64,000 bases of DNA from Vicia villosa. Its lineage: Eukaryota; Streptophyta; Magnoliopsida; Fabales; Fabaceae. The translations under genes were made by a program, and so were the position numbers. The stretch is taken from positions 24,018,808 to 24,082,807 of the forward strand of contig NC_081180.1 in NCBI RefSeq assembly GCF_029867415.1, read 5' to 3'. Below are positions 48,691 to 60,100 of the stretch, piece by piece. Numbering within the stretch: position 1 is the first letter of the stretch; each line of letters starts with the position of its first letter. Under the pieces are notes generated by a model. The model saw only the letters and a list, made by a program, of their open reading frames with translations. It was not told where the DNA came from and did not search any database.

Positions 48691-49217
48691 TGATCGAAAC
48701 GGTGTCGTTTTTTGTTACACGATGGTGGTTGGTGGCTCCGAGTCGAAGATGAAGAGAATCAGACGGTGGTGGCGGTTCGGGTTGTGACGAGGTGATGGAA
48801 TCAGAGGGTGGTGGTGTTTCGGGTTGGGAAGAATGATTCATGGTGGATGTGGAATTGAGGTTTGAAACATATGGAGTTGACACGGTGAAAATTAAGAGCA
48901 TAAAAATGGTGATTAGGGTTCAATGAAACGAGGAAGAGAAATATAAATATTAACTTTTACTATTTTACAGAAATTAAATTTATTTTACTTTTCATATTTA
49001 CGCCCATTATTGAAAAAAAATAGGAGTAATAAACACTTGATTATAATATTTTTTTTTTAATTTACACCCATTTTTTAAAAATAGGGTGTCCATGATTACT
49101 TGTTAATACTAAAAATGAGACTTTATTTACAAATTTGCCATCTTATGTCTTATTTACACCCGTTTTTAGTATAATGGGTGTAAATTTATAAATTGTATTG
49201 TCATTTTTGCACTAGTG

Positions 49218-50640
49218 CAAGTAGAGATATAATGGTGAACCAACTATTGGCGTGTTAGAATGGATGGTGACGCTCAGAATGCCTTCAACTTCGAGAACAT
49301 TTGTTCGCATTTGTCCGTCCATTCAAACTTCTCCTTTTTTCTTCAACACGGAGAAGAAGTGGAAAGTCTTGTCACCCGCATAGAAAAGAAAATGAAAGAG
49401 GGCGGCTAAATGCTCGGTTAGCTACTAAACCTCATTGACATTGAAGGGGAACCTCATGTCTATGATGGCTTGACATTTTCCTGGGTTTGCCTCTATGCCT
49501 TTTTGGTGAGCATGAAACCCAAGAATATTACTGCTTGTAGGCCAAATGAACACTTGTATGGATTAAAGCGCATGTTGTAACTCTTGACTAATCCAAGGAT
49601 ATTTACTAAGTCTTCCACATGGCTCCCTCTTCTGATATCTTCACGATCATGTCATTAATGTAAACCTCCAGGTTATGTCCTATTTTCTTGAATAACATTG
49701 TGTCCACGAGCATCTAATAGGTGGCGTCGATGTTATTGAGCCCAAAAGACATGACATTATAGTAATATTTACAATGGTTTGACATGAACGCCGTCTTGGA
49801 TTATCTAAAGGATCCATTTAATATGTTTGTACTCTGAATAGGTATCCATGAAACTCAAGGTTTTGTAACCCGAAGATTCATCAATTAGGTGATCTATGTT
49901 AGGGAGAGGATACAAATATTTGGGACATACAACATTGAGGTCGGCGAAATCAACACACATATGCAACATGTTTGATGCCTTTCTCACGAAAACCATATTA
50001 GCCAACCACGAAGGGTATTTGATCTCTGTCATGAAATTGACGTTTGTCGGCTCTTGAACTTCCTCGTCAATGGTTGTTCTCTTTTATTCCTCAACCTTGT
50101 GTTTTCTCTGAGATACAAGCTTAATTGAGGATCCTATGGCGAGGCAATGATACAACACTATGGTATCTATGCCAGGCACATCCGAGGATGCCCAGGCGAA
50201 CAGGTCAATGTTTTACTTCAGTAGAGTGCTGAAATCATCCTCTTTAGATTCAGACAACGACGTGCCAAACTTTAGTGACTTGACGATGTAAGGGCCCAAT
50301 CTAGACCTGGTAATCATTTCACTTTGTTCCCTAATTTTTGGTCCTACCTTATGGTATCAGTGTCATTCACTTCTGGAGAAGAATGGAAGATAGGGTGAAG
50401 GGTTCCCCCTTTGCTTCCAAGCTACTTAGGTAACACTCTTGGGAGATCCCCTGATCTCATCTGGTTGTACCCACGCGCCCATTAGGTAGTGGATATTTTA
50501 GGCTTAAGTGGATGATGGACATGACCTCCCCAAGTAGGTTAAATGCAGGCCTCCCTAGGATGATGTTGTAGGAGGTGTGGCGTCTACAACGAGATATTTT
50601 ACCTTTATGGTTGTTGACCTGCACCTATTCGCCCGATAGG
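49218..50640 (-). pseudogene. Tat-like gypsy protease-RT fragment (right of the CACTA insertion)
   Basis: On the minus strand, YNIILGRPAFNLLGE (about 50590) is the C-terminal part of a retroviral-type aspartic protease. It is followed by DLFAWASSDVPGID (about 50200), a stop in the linker, TEIKYPSWLANMVFVRKA and the RT block YPLPNIDHLIDESSGYKTLS (49905-49846). It then becomes frameshifted to WTDKCEQMFSKLKAF and PIVGSPLYLYL at the CACTA junction. This is the order and wording of Tat-group Ty3/gypsy elements. Gag is missing and the sequence is old and broken. Confidence 0.8.
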
Positions 50641-51070
50641 CCGATCAAGGACCCCTGGAAAGATCCAATGTTACAGGGATCCATATGGAGCGCTTAGAAG
50701 GTGCTCTGGAACAGGATGTCTGCAGAGCTGTCAAGGTCAATTAACACATGCTTCACGTCCCAGTTGGCATGCAGAACCATGATTACCATGGGATTATTGT
50801 TGTGGGGTAGTACATTGATCGTGTCTTCTCTTTAAAAGGTAATTCTAGGCTCCTAATCCCTACCAGAGACGCTGAGAGCTTTTGTAGGTGTGATGTTTGT
50901 TTATAACACTTGTCATGCATATCTTCTCCAAGAGCAAAATTCTCCTCCTCCAGTGAAACCTCCTATGATGGTGGGTTTCTTTTTGGAACTTTCCCTGAAC
51001 ATCCTCATGAGAATATAATGAAAGAAACTATGGGTAAATGATTTGTGTGTGGCTCATGATAGTTGTACCG

Positions 51071-51540
51071 AAGCCCCCACAATGGATGCCAATTGTACTT
51101 GATAAAAGTATAAATGCTTGACAATCCCTATTGGATAAGAATAGTCAAAGGCTTTAGGGTTGATAAGTAATTGTATCTTGTATTTTCTATTGTTGTTAAG
51201 TTGGGTCCTTTAGTATGATGATACTGATATATTTATAGCCACATGGGTCCAGGCTGAGTCTCCCTAGAATAGAACCACCACCACATGAATGGGTGGTTGA
51301 TTCCCTGAAATCCGGAAGGTGTAATTAAGTTTCACGACTTCATATGCGACATTTGTTGACTTGGTATACACTCTTCACACGATTGAGCATCGTGAATAGA
51401 GAAACAAGAAGTTCGGATGACATATTCGAAAAAAGGGCGTTCGATCTTGAATGTGGACTCTCGAACCCATGAAAGAGCAACTTGCGAAGGACGATTGACA
51501 AAGCGTATGTCGTTCGCCCTGCCTCCTAGATATCTTCCAT
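51071..51540 (-). repeat. Primer-binding site and 5' LTR of the Tat-like element
   Basis: On the minus strand ATTGGCATCCATTGTGGGGG (ending about 51093) resembles the primer-binding region of Tat/Ogre elements. LTR sequence follows to the right from TGTACTTGATAAAAG (51094). The outer end is uncertain (about 51540); the other LTR was not found. Confidence 0.55.
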
Positions 51541-51627
51541 TTATACCACTACAAATTGATTAATTAAATTTTTTGTAAAAAGAGTTAATAAAACTAAAGC
51601 TATAAAAATATAAATATGTTTTATTTA

Positions 51628-51898
51628 GGGTTAATAGTCATTTACCCCCTATAATATAGACATGTTTTGATTTACTCCCCTTTTAAAAAAAGTTTTTAAA
51701 AACTTCCTTGAAATATTAAAATTCTAAGTCTTTTGCCTCCAAAATGGAAAAATTATACCCCTATAAAAGTTTTTTTTTATTTACCATCCTAGTTTTTACA
51801 CGCTTAGGAGGGTACTCCAAAATTATAGGGGGATATTTAAAAAAAAAAGGATAAATCAAAACACGTCTGTATTGCAGTGGGTAAATCATTATTAACCC
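51628..51898. mobile_element. MITE with long inverted ends and 8-bp TSD
   Basis: The ends GGGTTAATAGTCATTTACCC and, reverse-complemented, GGGTTAATAATGATTTACCC continue as inverted repeats for about 45 bp. TTTATTTA flanks both sides (51620-51627 and 51899-51906). The element is 271 bp with no coding content. Family assignment (hAT or Mutator) is open. Confidence 0.8.
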
Positions 51899-52490
51899 TT
51901 TATTTATAATTTTTAATTAATAAATATATGCAAATTCTATTTTTTGTTGGACCCACTTTAAAAATATATAAATATGACATCAAACCTACTAAAAGGTGTT
52001 ATTATTTCATCTAATCTATTGAATTATTTAATTATAAATTCAATAATTTGTGCACCTTAAAGACCTACGGTCTAGCTTTTGTAATGCATGAGTTAAAATA
52101 ATTATAGCAAATTGTTTTTTTTTTGTATAAATATTCAATAATGATATTTTATTTTTTATGCCAAATTAATAGTGATTAAACAAAATGTTACATTTAAAAA
52201 AAATGCTTTAATAATTTAAATGATAATTTTATATTTAAAGTTTTTTTCTAAATGTTTTTTATCTGTCAACTTGTACATTTTAAAGGAAAGAAAATAAAGA
52301 ATTTAAATATGATGTGTGATATTTTGGTAGGATCATCGATTGGCACAGTGAGCTTATATGGAAGCATGTGGAACTTGAATTGAAAGGGAAAGGTCCTTCC
52401 AGTGGTAAATGAAGAAACAATGAAACATTAAATATGAAAAAGAAAAATCCACACATGAGGGACCGTACCGTACCTATGACTACTGTGCTT

Positions 52491-52697
52491 CAGGGGAGGA
52501 GCCAAGGCCCAGCTAGCCCGGGCAAGCGCCCAGGCTCAACCCCTATTTTCTTTGTACTCCCCCCAATTTAATAGTCGACTTTTAGATAAAATCAGGGGCA
52601 AAATTAGTAAAAATAAGGTGTGAAAATTAAAACAGATGAATAATCAATGGTGTAAAATTTTTGCCCAGGCTGCCTAAAATTTCTGGCTCCGCCACTG
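52491..52697. mobile_element. Small hAT-type MITE with 8-bp TSD
   Basis: The left end CAGGGGAGGAGCCAAGG pairs with the right end, which reads CAGTGGCGGAGCCAGAA after reverse complementing. The TSD CTGTGCTT is perfect at 52483-52490 and 52698-52705. The element is 207 bp long. Confidence 0.9.
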
Positions 52698-52930
52698 CTG
52701 TGCTTCCTTAAAACCAATTAAACTACAAATATGTCTGAATTTTAATTTTTTTGAATAAATTTACTTTTGTTTCATTTATTCAATTATACTTTTTTGATTG
52801 CTTTTAATTTATAATATACCTCTTTAGTGTCTGATAGCAGGTTTATTTGTGTGATAGAAAATAAAGAAAGTTTCTCAATGCACCCTGTGCATATTTTATA
52901 CACCATGCAAATTTTTATTTTTGTCCTTGT

Positions 52931-53133
52931 TTCTGTAGATGCATATTCGGAACCACTCTATATTTTAAAAAAATTTGATTCCTTTCGTAGATGCATCTAC
53001 GAAAGCGTATAAAACAAAAGAAGACACAGTTAATTTCACCTTATATTCAGTTTATCAATACTTTTGTAGATGTATCTACGGAAGCACCCAATATTTTTAA
53101 AACAAAGGTACTTCCGTAGATCCATCTACTGAA
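52931..53133. repeat. Left palindrome array
   Basis: Copies at 52931-52952, 52983-53004, 53061-53084 and 53111-53133 all centre on TAGATGCATCTA or one-base variants. The second (TTTCGTAGATGCATCTAC followed by GAAA) is a perfect 22-bp palindrome. Confidence 0.9.
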
Positions 53134-53379
53134 TAATATTATATTTTTTGAATGTATTGTAGATCACCCAATTTTTTGAAATAATCACTCGTTTCTTTGA
53201 AGTTAATTTTATGGCATGTCTGCCATATCTTACTCTCGCCAATTGAGAGTTATTTAAACAGTAATGCATTTAAAAGAGTACATAGACCAATAAAAATGCA
53301 ATATATAAATAATGAAAGTCAAAGTGTCGAGTACATCATCAAAAACATACAAAAATAAAATATACATCATCTAATATAA

Positions 53380-54940
53380 CTACTGAGTATGTCGGGTGTC
53401 CTCCTGCGTACCATCCTGCGCATCCCCTCTGAATCCACCAAAGGCTCTGCTGACTCTACCCCTAGCATCAAATGTCCCACGGGTCCTGGCACGATGTCGA
53501 CGGGACAAAAATGCACTCTCTGCCATCCTGATCATATCATCCAGCACACACCTAGAAGCAGTCCCCTCAGGGAATAAACCCTCTGCAATGGCTCTGATGC
53601 CCCTGTCATCTATCTGACGATACAGAGGAAGAAGATCTTGATTGTGGTCCAACTGAGCTTGTCCCTGATGCGCACGGAGAATCTCCTCGTGGGCTGGTCT
53701 GGGAGGACCTCCCTATGCAGCTGGAAGCATGTATGGATGTGAGACTCTATAGTACCATATGATGTACCCCTCGGCACAGCTCCAATCGTGCTCTGCTAGC
53801 GTCGCTCGTGCCTCCTCAGGGACCATGTGATGCTCCCAGTCTGCAAATACCTCATCTAACTGCCTGCGAGTCATAGCGAGAGGAGCTAAGACCTCAGGTA
53901 GACGACGTCTGTGTACGACGAGCTCGTGTCCACAAAGAGCTGAGTGCCTATCAAATATAGGAAGTAGCATCTCAGCGCCCCCTCTCTGTGTGTAGCCTGC
54001 TCCAACTCGTCCTCCTCAGCCTATTGTGCCGCAGTGAGCTCTGCATCATACTGTCTCTGCAGGAATCTAAACCTGACGTGGGCCCCTCGTGTCCTCTCCA
54101 CCTCCTTAAGGGCGTCATCGATATCAGCCCCCAGCTCAACAATCACCATCTCCTGAGCTTTCACTTTCGTCAGCCTACTATGACAAAGGAGGGTACCCCT
54201 GATAGGTAGATGAAGTAGGCATGCCACATCATCTAGGATGATGGTAATCTCACAGTGGGGTAGATGAAATGAGGATGTCTCAGGATGCCATCTCTCCACA
54301 AAAGCCGCAAGCATACCATTATGTATGGTATCGTAGTCGAGCATACATAGGTCCCTCATGCCTGAAGCTTCCAGTACCTCTTGAAACCATGACTCGTCAG
54401 GTTGCGCGAGATCTTTAATATTCCTCCCATGGTTGTAGAACCTCTGGGCATCCCTACTCTGAAAATTTTAAATAATTCAAATGCTTAGTAATAAGCAAGG
54501 TCAGAACTGACGAAAATAAAAAGTAATTAACAAATAAAATTTACCTCTCCATCCCATATACGCCTAGCTGCATGCTCGTCATACCCTGTCAAAAGGGATG
54601 CGTCTACAGAACTCCCAGGCTCGTCCTCGTGTCCCTGCGTAGGTGGCACAACAGATCTTGCATCGCCCGTCACTGCCACAGGCACAAGAGTAGAAGTAGA
54701 AGTAGTGCCACGACGACATCTGCAGGGTGGTGGCATCTGTGAAGAACTCTTTGCATCATCCCGGGGCCTCTGTGAAGTAGTAGTAGACGGGGAAGGCCCC
54801 TCAATTGGGACAGCTGTAGAATGCCCGACTGTAGCGGGTGTATGAACTGGAACAGGAGCTGAGACCCCCTCAACTGGGACAGATGTAGAAGTCCCGACTG
54901 GAGCGGGTGTATCAGGTGAAACAGCAGCTCCATCAGTCAC
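53380..54940 (-). pseudogene. MAIN-LIKE / plant mobile domain gene with internal deletion
   Basis: On the minus strand the first exon part (about 54940-54545) encodes a Pro/Val/Thr-rich region with near-repeats of VPVEGVSAPVP, then SLLTGYDEHAARRIWDGE before a GT donor. After the AG (54460-54459) it continues SRDAQRFYNHG and the PMD core FVERWHPETSSFHLPHCEIT and ILDDVACLLHLPIRGTLL, up to a TAG at about 54020. The central PMD part (YNEDMPRA region) is missing. A C-terminal part follows in another frame (RRRLPEVLAPLAMTRRQLDE, 53903-53844; EHDWSCAEGYIIWYYRVSHP). The last part ends at 53380. MAIN/MAIL proteins act in nuclear gene silencing. This copy is broken. Confidence 0.75.
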
Positions 54941-55090
54941 CTGAGATATAACACACGCCGTCTGCGACGCACAGATGTGTGTTGCGCAGTCCTCCCATGT
55001 ATATCTCTATTTGGCCCGTGAGTCATAATGTTTGCATAGGTAACCGTACATGAAATATTAATAAATAAGAAATTTAAAAAAAAATACTCT

Positions 55091-55253
55091 TTCCATATAT
55101 GCACCTACGTAAGTATGTTAGTTTAAAAAACATTGGGTACTTCCGTAGATGGACCTACAGAAGCATGTTAGTTGTCAATACATTGGGTACTTCCGTAGAT
55201 GGATCTACGGAAATCCCCAACGTCCATCTCTTCCGTAAATGGATCTACGGAAG
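55091..55253. repeat. Right inner palindrome array with a 52-bp tandem unit
   Basis: Palindromes lie at 55091-55113, 55141-55163, 55191-55213 and 55231-55253 (core CCGTAGATGGATCTACGG). The spacer GTTAGTT...ACATTGGGTAC occurs twice, so palindrome plus spacer forms a roughly 52-bp tandem unit. Confidence 0.9.
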
Positions 55254-55646
55254 CAACTGAAACTCATAAATGTAACAATGGCGTCTGAGTCAGTCCATCC
55301 ACTACAAACTCTTTTTTTGTGGCTTGATCGTCCGTTTAAAACGTCAAACAAACCCTACATTGTCTCTAAACACTATTGTTAAACTTATCAATTCATTTCT
55401 ACTCCTAAATATCACGTTCCAATTGAATTTTAAAACTACTCTAAATTAACTAAAAATTCGAAAAACTTACCGATTAAAATATCGCTTTGAACTTGTTTGA
55501 AGTTGATGTTGACACGAGATTTGAAGTTGAACTTGAAAGAGATTTGAAGTTGAGAGAGTATGAGGAGAGTTTGAGTTTGTGTTTGAGTTTGAGATGAAGA
55601 GACTGAGGGAGGGGAAAAGTCTGACGCGAGTTATAACACCAAACAT

Positions 55647-55743
55647 TTCCGTAGATCCACATACGGAAGACTTCCGTAGATGCATCTACGGAACAAAGCA
55701 ACGTTAAACAAAAAAGGGATGCTTCCAGAGATGCATCTACGGA
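55647..55743. repeat. Right outer palindrome array
   Basis: Three copies (55647-55668, 55671-55692, 55722-55743) share the core CCGTAGATGCATCTACGG with small changes. The first two are nearly adjacent. They lie upstream of the PMD gene's presumed 5' leader (55470-55630). Confidence 0.9.
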
Positions 55744-55799
55744 TGCACGAGGACAAAATAGTCAATTCGGTGGTGCGTGAGAGATGCATGGGATATGTT

Positions 55800-56290
55800 G
55801 ATAAATTGTCAAATAATAAATGGCTTTTGGAGCTAACTCCTCTTTCATCTCTATTTTGTTTAACTCTCATATCTTATTAATTAAAGTTGTTAAATCTCTT
55901 AAAAAAAAATTGGCGCCAAAATTGAGGTTAATTCTGTAATTTGTTATTTATATATTTTTATTTATTTATTTTATTTTATTATTTACACCACTAACTTAAT
56001 TATTTTTTATTTTAATTGATAAACTATTATTTCTTTGATAACTAGTTATTTCTTTGATAATTACCTCCACTAATTTATTATGTCTTCTATATCTTTCCAT
56101 TTTTTTTCTTTTAATAAATAAATAATTTATGGTTTTTAAAAACTATAACTAACTTTTTCTTTTTATTAATTTTATTATTACTTATTTAATTTGTTATTAA
56201 AATCAGCATAACCCAAGTGCTTTTTTTATAAACTACCCTCTTATATACGAAAATGATAACTTAGATATTAACTACTTTTTTTAATGTATA
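55800..56290. other. AT-rich spacer, no gene seen
   Basis: This is very AT-rich sequence between the PMD element and the poly-T end of the LINE fragment. No repeat ends or coding motifs were recognised. Confidence 0.4.
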
Positions 56291-56811
56291 TTTTTTTTTT
56301 AAAGCAAGAATTATATTAATGGGAGAACTAAGGGTTCTTCAACCTTAATACACAAAACCGGAACAAGTCCGGCAAAAAGGATATTACAAACCAATTACAA
56401 TCACGATAAAAAGACTACGGGTCTTTACAAAAATCGTAAAAGTTACAACTGGAATAAGTAATATCACCAAAGAAAGACCATCTCCACACCAAAGTCTTGA
56501 TTTTCCACACTATATCATTTACATTCCAAACCTCTTGTTTAAAGCAAAAGTCATTTCTTGTCAACCAAATTATCCAACAAGTGGCCAACCATAACACCCC
56601 CAATTTACCTTCTTTAATTTTTTTCCTCCTACTTAAAGCATACCATTCCATAAAAAGCGGAGTGCAATCTTCCTCCTTCCATCCCGAGAAATCCACCCAC
56701 TCACCAATATCTTTCCAAACAAGCTTAATTACATTACATTTAATGAAAATATGGTTTATATCTTCCAAATGTAATCCACAAAAAACACAAAGTAATCTAC
56801 ATTTATGAGAA
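56291..56811 (-). mobile_element. 5'-truncated L1-type LINE, 3' end with poly-A
   Basis: On the minus strand 56811-56415 encodes CVFCGLHLEDINHIFIKC, VWKDIGEWVDFSGW and LGVLWLATCWIIWLTRND. This is the zinc-binding domain that follows reverse transcriptase in plant LINEs and the related host-like RT proteins. After the stop comes about 110 bp of 3' UTR and a poly-A tail (poly-T at 56291-56300 on the plus strand). The RT and endonuclease are missing, consistent with 5' truncation. No TSD could be matched. Confidence 0.75.
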
Positions 56812-57068
56812 CAATTTTATTATATTATTAATTTTAAACCATAATGCATCAACTATCTTGATTTCGAAACTCCTCTCCACTCTCTCCACATTCTTTTCTC
56901 TCTATTAACAATCACTAAAAATAATTCGTCACCACTCTCTCCATCTTCTTTTCTATCTATTAACAATCACTAATTTAATTTTACTTTCAAATATACTCTA
57001 TTTCTCAAACATAAAGGTAAAAATATTAATATAAAAAGAGTTTAAAAATAGTGCACTGTTTAAAAATA

Positions 57069-59031
57069 GTGCACTGTCAGTGTAAAACAATTCTACACAT
57101 ACAACCAATAAAAACTCTTACAATTGTCATGTCATTTCAATATTTTAAAAATAAAATTGAGATTTATTGTGATGCATCACTACTAAAAATATGACATTTT
57201 ACATCAGGTATCAAAATATACGATGTGAAAAATATAATTTAGAGAAAAATATAACACATTGGCAGTTTGGTAAATAAAATAAAATTTTGTTATAAAGGAT
57301 TTTACATCGGGCCTAGATTTTCCCCGATGTGAAAAATCGAATGATAAAAAAATAAAATACGGTGGCAGTATTGTAAATAAACTAAAATTTTGTTATAACA
57401 GACCCCCACATCGGGCCATACACACAATCGAAGTGAAAGATTGGCACACATCGGGTTATATTCAAAACCGATGTAAGGATTTTCCACTTTCAAATTTCTA
57501 CCCTCCAAAACCAAGTCATCCAAAAGCTGCGATCCAAAGCTACCAGTTTTGCCAAAACCCTAAAATTTCCAAAATCCCAAAATCTTTACAAATCTCAATC
57601 GAAAATCTTCAAATCCTCTCACGAGTCTAAATTTTTTTTCAGGACTCTAAGATCTTCCTCTCAAATCCTAAGCACCGTGAGTTACCTTATCCCTCAATTT
57701 CTCCGCCTCTCAATCGAAAACCCTTGCAACCGCTGTGATTCGGGAGACCAAGATCGTCATTAAGCTCAGGTAAATCATGTCTCAAACTTTAAATAAAGGA
57801 AGAGTTGAGTTCATTCTAAGATTGTTTGGGTATATCCTTGGGTTCTGTAATAGATTTAGTTTCAGATCTATTATGTTCTATTATCACCATCATCATTCAG
57901 ACTTGTATATACTTGAGTTCATTCTAACGTGGAGTTCTTTCTGTCAATATTTTGGTAAGAACAAATTTACTGTTAATTTGGAATTATTGTGTAACACAAT
58001 GACACAAGAAATAGAATGCAAAACAAGGATGAGAATAGACCAATTATTTTGGTCTATAGTATTAAGAGTGACATTTTAGGTGGAGAACGATATTATATTA
58101 GGTACTGTACATCAAATAAGCTTAATCTCTGTTAAACTTTGCTGATGAAGCAAAATTTACTAGAGTCTAATATATATCATTAAGGATCCTTTAATGATAA
58201 TTTTACTACTACTTTTAGAATCACTCACTATCTCTCACTTCATACCCGCTTTCAGAACATGTGCCCCCTTAGATGAAGGTGTCGAAGTTTGTTGATAAAA
58301 TAGGTGGGAGAGTTTATCTGACTGCTGAGGAAGCTGTTGTTGCAGGCTGCAAGAGTAATCAGTTCTAAAAAAGTTGTAATGTATGAATTAAAGGCTCCTT
58401 ATAATTCAACTTTTCTTATGTCACATTGTATAATTAGGAGATGCATATGCGTGTGTAAAATAAGCTTCGTATAGTTTTTTGTGTTGGATTTCATGTCCCA
58501 TGTTTGTTATGTAAGAAATGTGAGATTGGAATAAATTATGTACTAGTTTTGAAATTCTTGTTAGATGTATGATAAGTTTCTTGTGTACACGTATGAAAAA
58601 TTAGGTACCAAAAATATGAAAAATTAGGTACCAAAAAAAACTACAGGTACTCCACTTCGATTCCGCTAAAAAATAGTCTATTTTTTTAAGAAAGATAGCA
58701 TACATATTACATCGGGTGCACCTTGCAACCGATGTAAAAACTCATATTTTACATCGGGCCAGAAAGGCAACCGATGTAAAAACCTACATTTAAAAAAAAT
58801 TAACCCCATATTTCACATTAGACGTAATAGTCAACTGATGTAGTAGGTGTATTTTTCACATCGGGCTAACGCCGGATGTAAAATGTCTTTGATTTACTAC
58901 ATCGCTTGGATTTACATCGGTCCCAAACCCGATGGAAAATGTGCTTTTCGCCCGATGTAAAAAGTCTTTTCTGCTCTAGTGCATGTTCCTCATTGGTTTA
59001 CAATGTAAACATATTTTACACTGTCAGTGCA
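57069..59031. mobile_element. MITE of the TGCACTGTCA family, split by a CACTA element
   Basis: The left half (57069-57177) starts GTGCACTGTCAGTGTAAAAC. The right half (58982-59031) ends TTTTACACTGTCAGTGC, the inverted counterpart. With the CACTA element and one CAT removed, it aligns with the intact relative at 30368-30527. Confidence 0.75.
57178..58981. mobile_element. Non-autonomous CACTA transposon, 1804 bp
   Basis: The element starts CACTACTAAAAATATGAC and ends, reverse-complemented, CACTAGAGCAGAAAAGAC. The 3-bp TSD CAT is at 57175-57177 and 58982-58984. Subterminal TTACATCGGG/CCCGATGTAA words occur at both ends. The centre (57480-57780) is GC-richer and UTR-like, with a possible donor CAGGTAAATC at about 57768. 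A short frame from ATG 58274 (MKVSKFVDKIGGRVYLTAEE) runs for 31 codons. These could be remnants of a captured gene that I cannot identify. Confidence 0.9.
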
Positions 59032-60100
59032 TTTTCTTTTTTCTCATATAAAAATAACACTTACTAACTTCTTAGAATATTATCATGAAACAATTATTTT
59101 TTGGTAAGAATTGTTAAGTATTTTAAGCAACTTTTAATGCCGAAATTAAGGATAAATTTTTATTTAGTTATCATTATTATTATTATTTTGGTTTTTTTTT
59201 TGTAATTTTTGTAATTTTCAATTTTTATTATTATTTATTCCTTTAATTATTTATTCTTATTTATTATTTTTTAAAATTCTTTTGACTCAATTAATATTTC
59301 TTCCCTTTATTCATGGCCACGTTGGTGGCAGTTGAAATATTGTCCCAACTCTCTATCCATGTTTATAGATATATATAGTGTAAGTTGAGAAGTAATCTAT
59401 TTTATTTTTAATTCTATGTTTCTATATAAATATGTTACCGAAATGGCTTTAAAAAGTGTTTTGCTTTAAACATGTTACGATACTATTTATAGCAAAATAT
59501 TGTGTAGTCATTATTTGTTGAATTTAAAAAAAAAAAAATTGTTGCTAATAATTCTTACTAAATAACGCTATTCTTCTATTAATTATCTTACTTATGATGA
59601 ATTGTTGTGGGTATTGTCGCTTAAAAAGGTGAAAGTGAAAGCTCTAATCTTCTATAGGAATGAGGTGTAACGAGGTTTACACCATCATCATAATTATTTG
59701 TTGTATTCGATTCATATTCATAATATCATGAAATTGAATTTAATTATTTTGTCTTCTTTAATTTCGTAGGTCGCTCTCCGGAATACCATTTGAGAGGTCT
59801 ATTTATAATATTTCATGATGAACCACATAAATGAGTCATTTCTTACCAGTGTTGATTGATGATTTTAAGACTTGGTTATTTTCATAATTTTATATCAACT
59901 TTTTATTTTAATTTTAATTTTTAACTATTGCATTTTTTCGTACTCATTGACATATATAGGTTAAGCAGATATAATAGTATCTTCTATAATTTTTAGAAGC
60001 CTGGAACTCATTTGAGAATGTTTTATATCTTTTTCTCTCAAGTGTTTAGATCGTTAATAGGATGCATAGATAAAAAAATTGAAGTTGTTCGGTGTGATCT
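59032..60100. other. AT-rich sequence, no gene recognised
   Basis: This is probably the decayed 3' part of the copia element to its right, but I could not align it to a domain. Confidence 0.3.

Larger units (their letters stand above)
44384..49217. mobile_element. CACTA transposon carrying three captured host genes (Pack-CACTA)
   Basis: The element begins CACTAGTACAAAAATG and ends with the reverse complement of CACTAGTGCAAAAATG. It is flanked by the 3-bp TSD CAA (44381-44383 and 49218-49220). Subterminal TTTACACCCG/CGGGTGTAAA words crowd both ends. No CACTA transposase is seen. The interior contains, all on the minus strand, exons of a nucleobase-ascorbate transporter (45257-45835), an alpha/beta-hydrolase (46147-47626) and an AUGMIN4-like protein (48353-48690), plus a retroelement LTR-like fragment (47709-48090). 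The insertion target is the RT/RNase H region of a Tat-like retroelement. Confidence 0.92.
52870..55790 (-). mobile_element. PMD-carrying TIR element bounded by palindrome arrays (locus 3)
   Basis: A MAIN-LIKE/PMD gene on the minus strand is bracketed by ATGCAT-centred palindromes: four at 52931-53133, four at 55091-55253 and three at 55647-55743. The outermost sequences are inverted repeats of each other. TTTTTGTCCTTGTTTCTGTAG (52910-52937) corresponds to the reverse complement of 55730-55760, and TTTCTCAATGCACC (about 52872) corresponds to the reverse complement of GGTGCGTGAGAGA (about 55774). The TSD was not found. A Mutator-like origin is inference. Confidence 0.65.
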
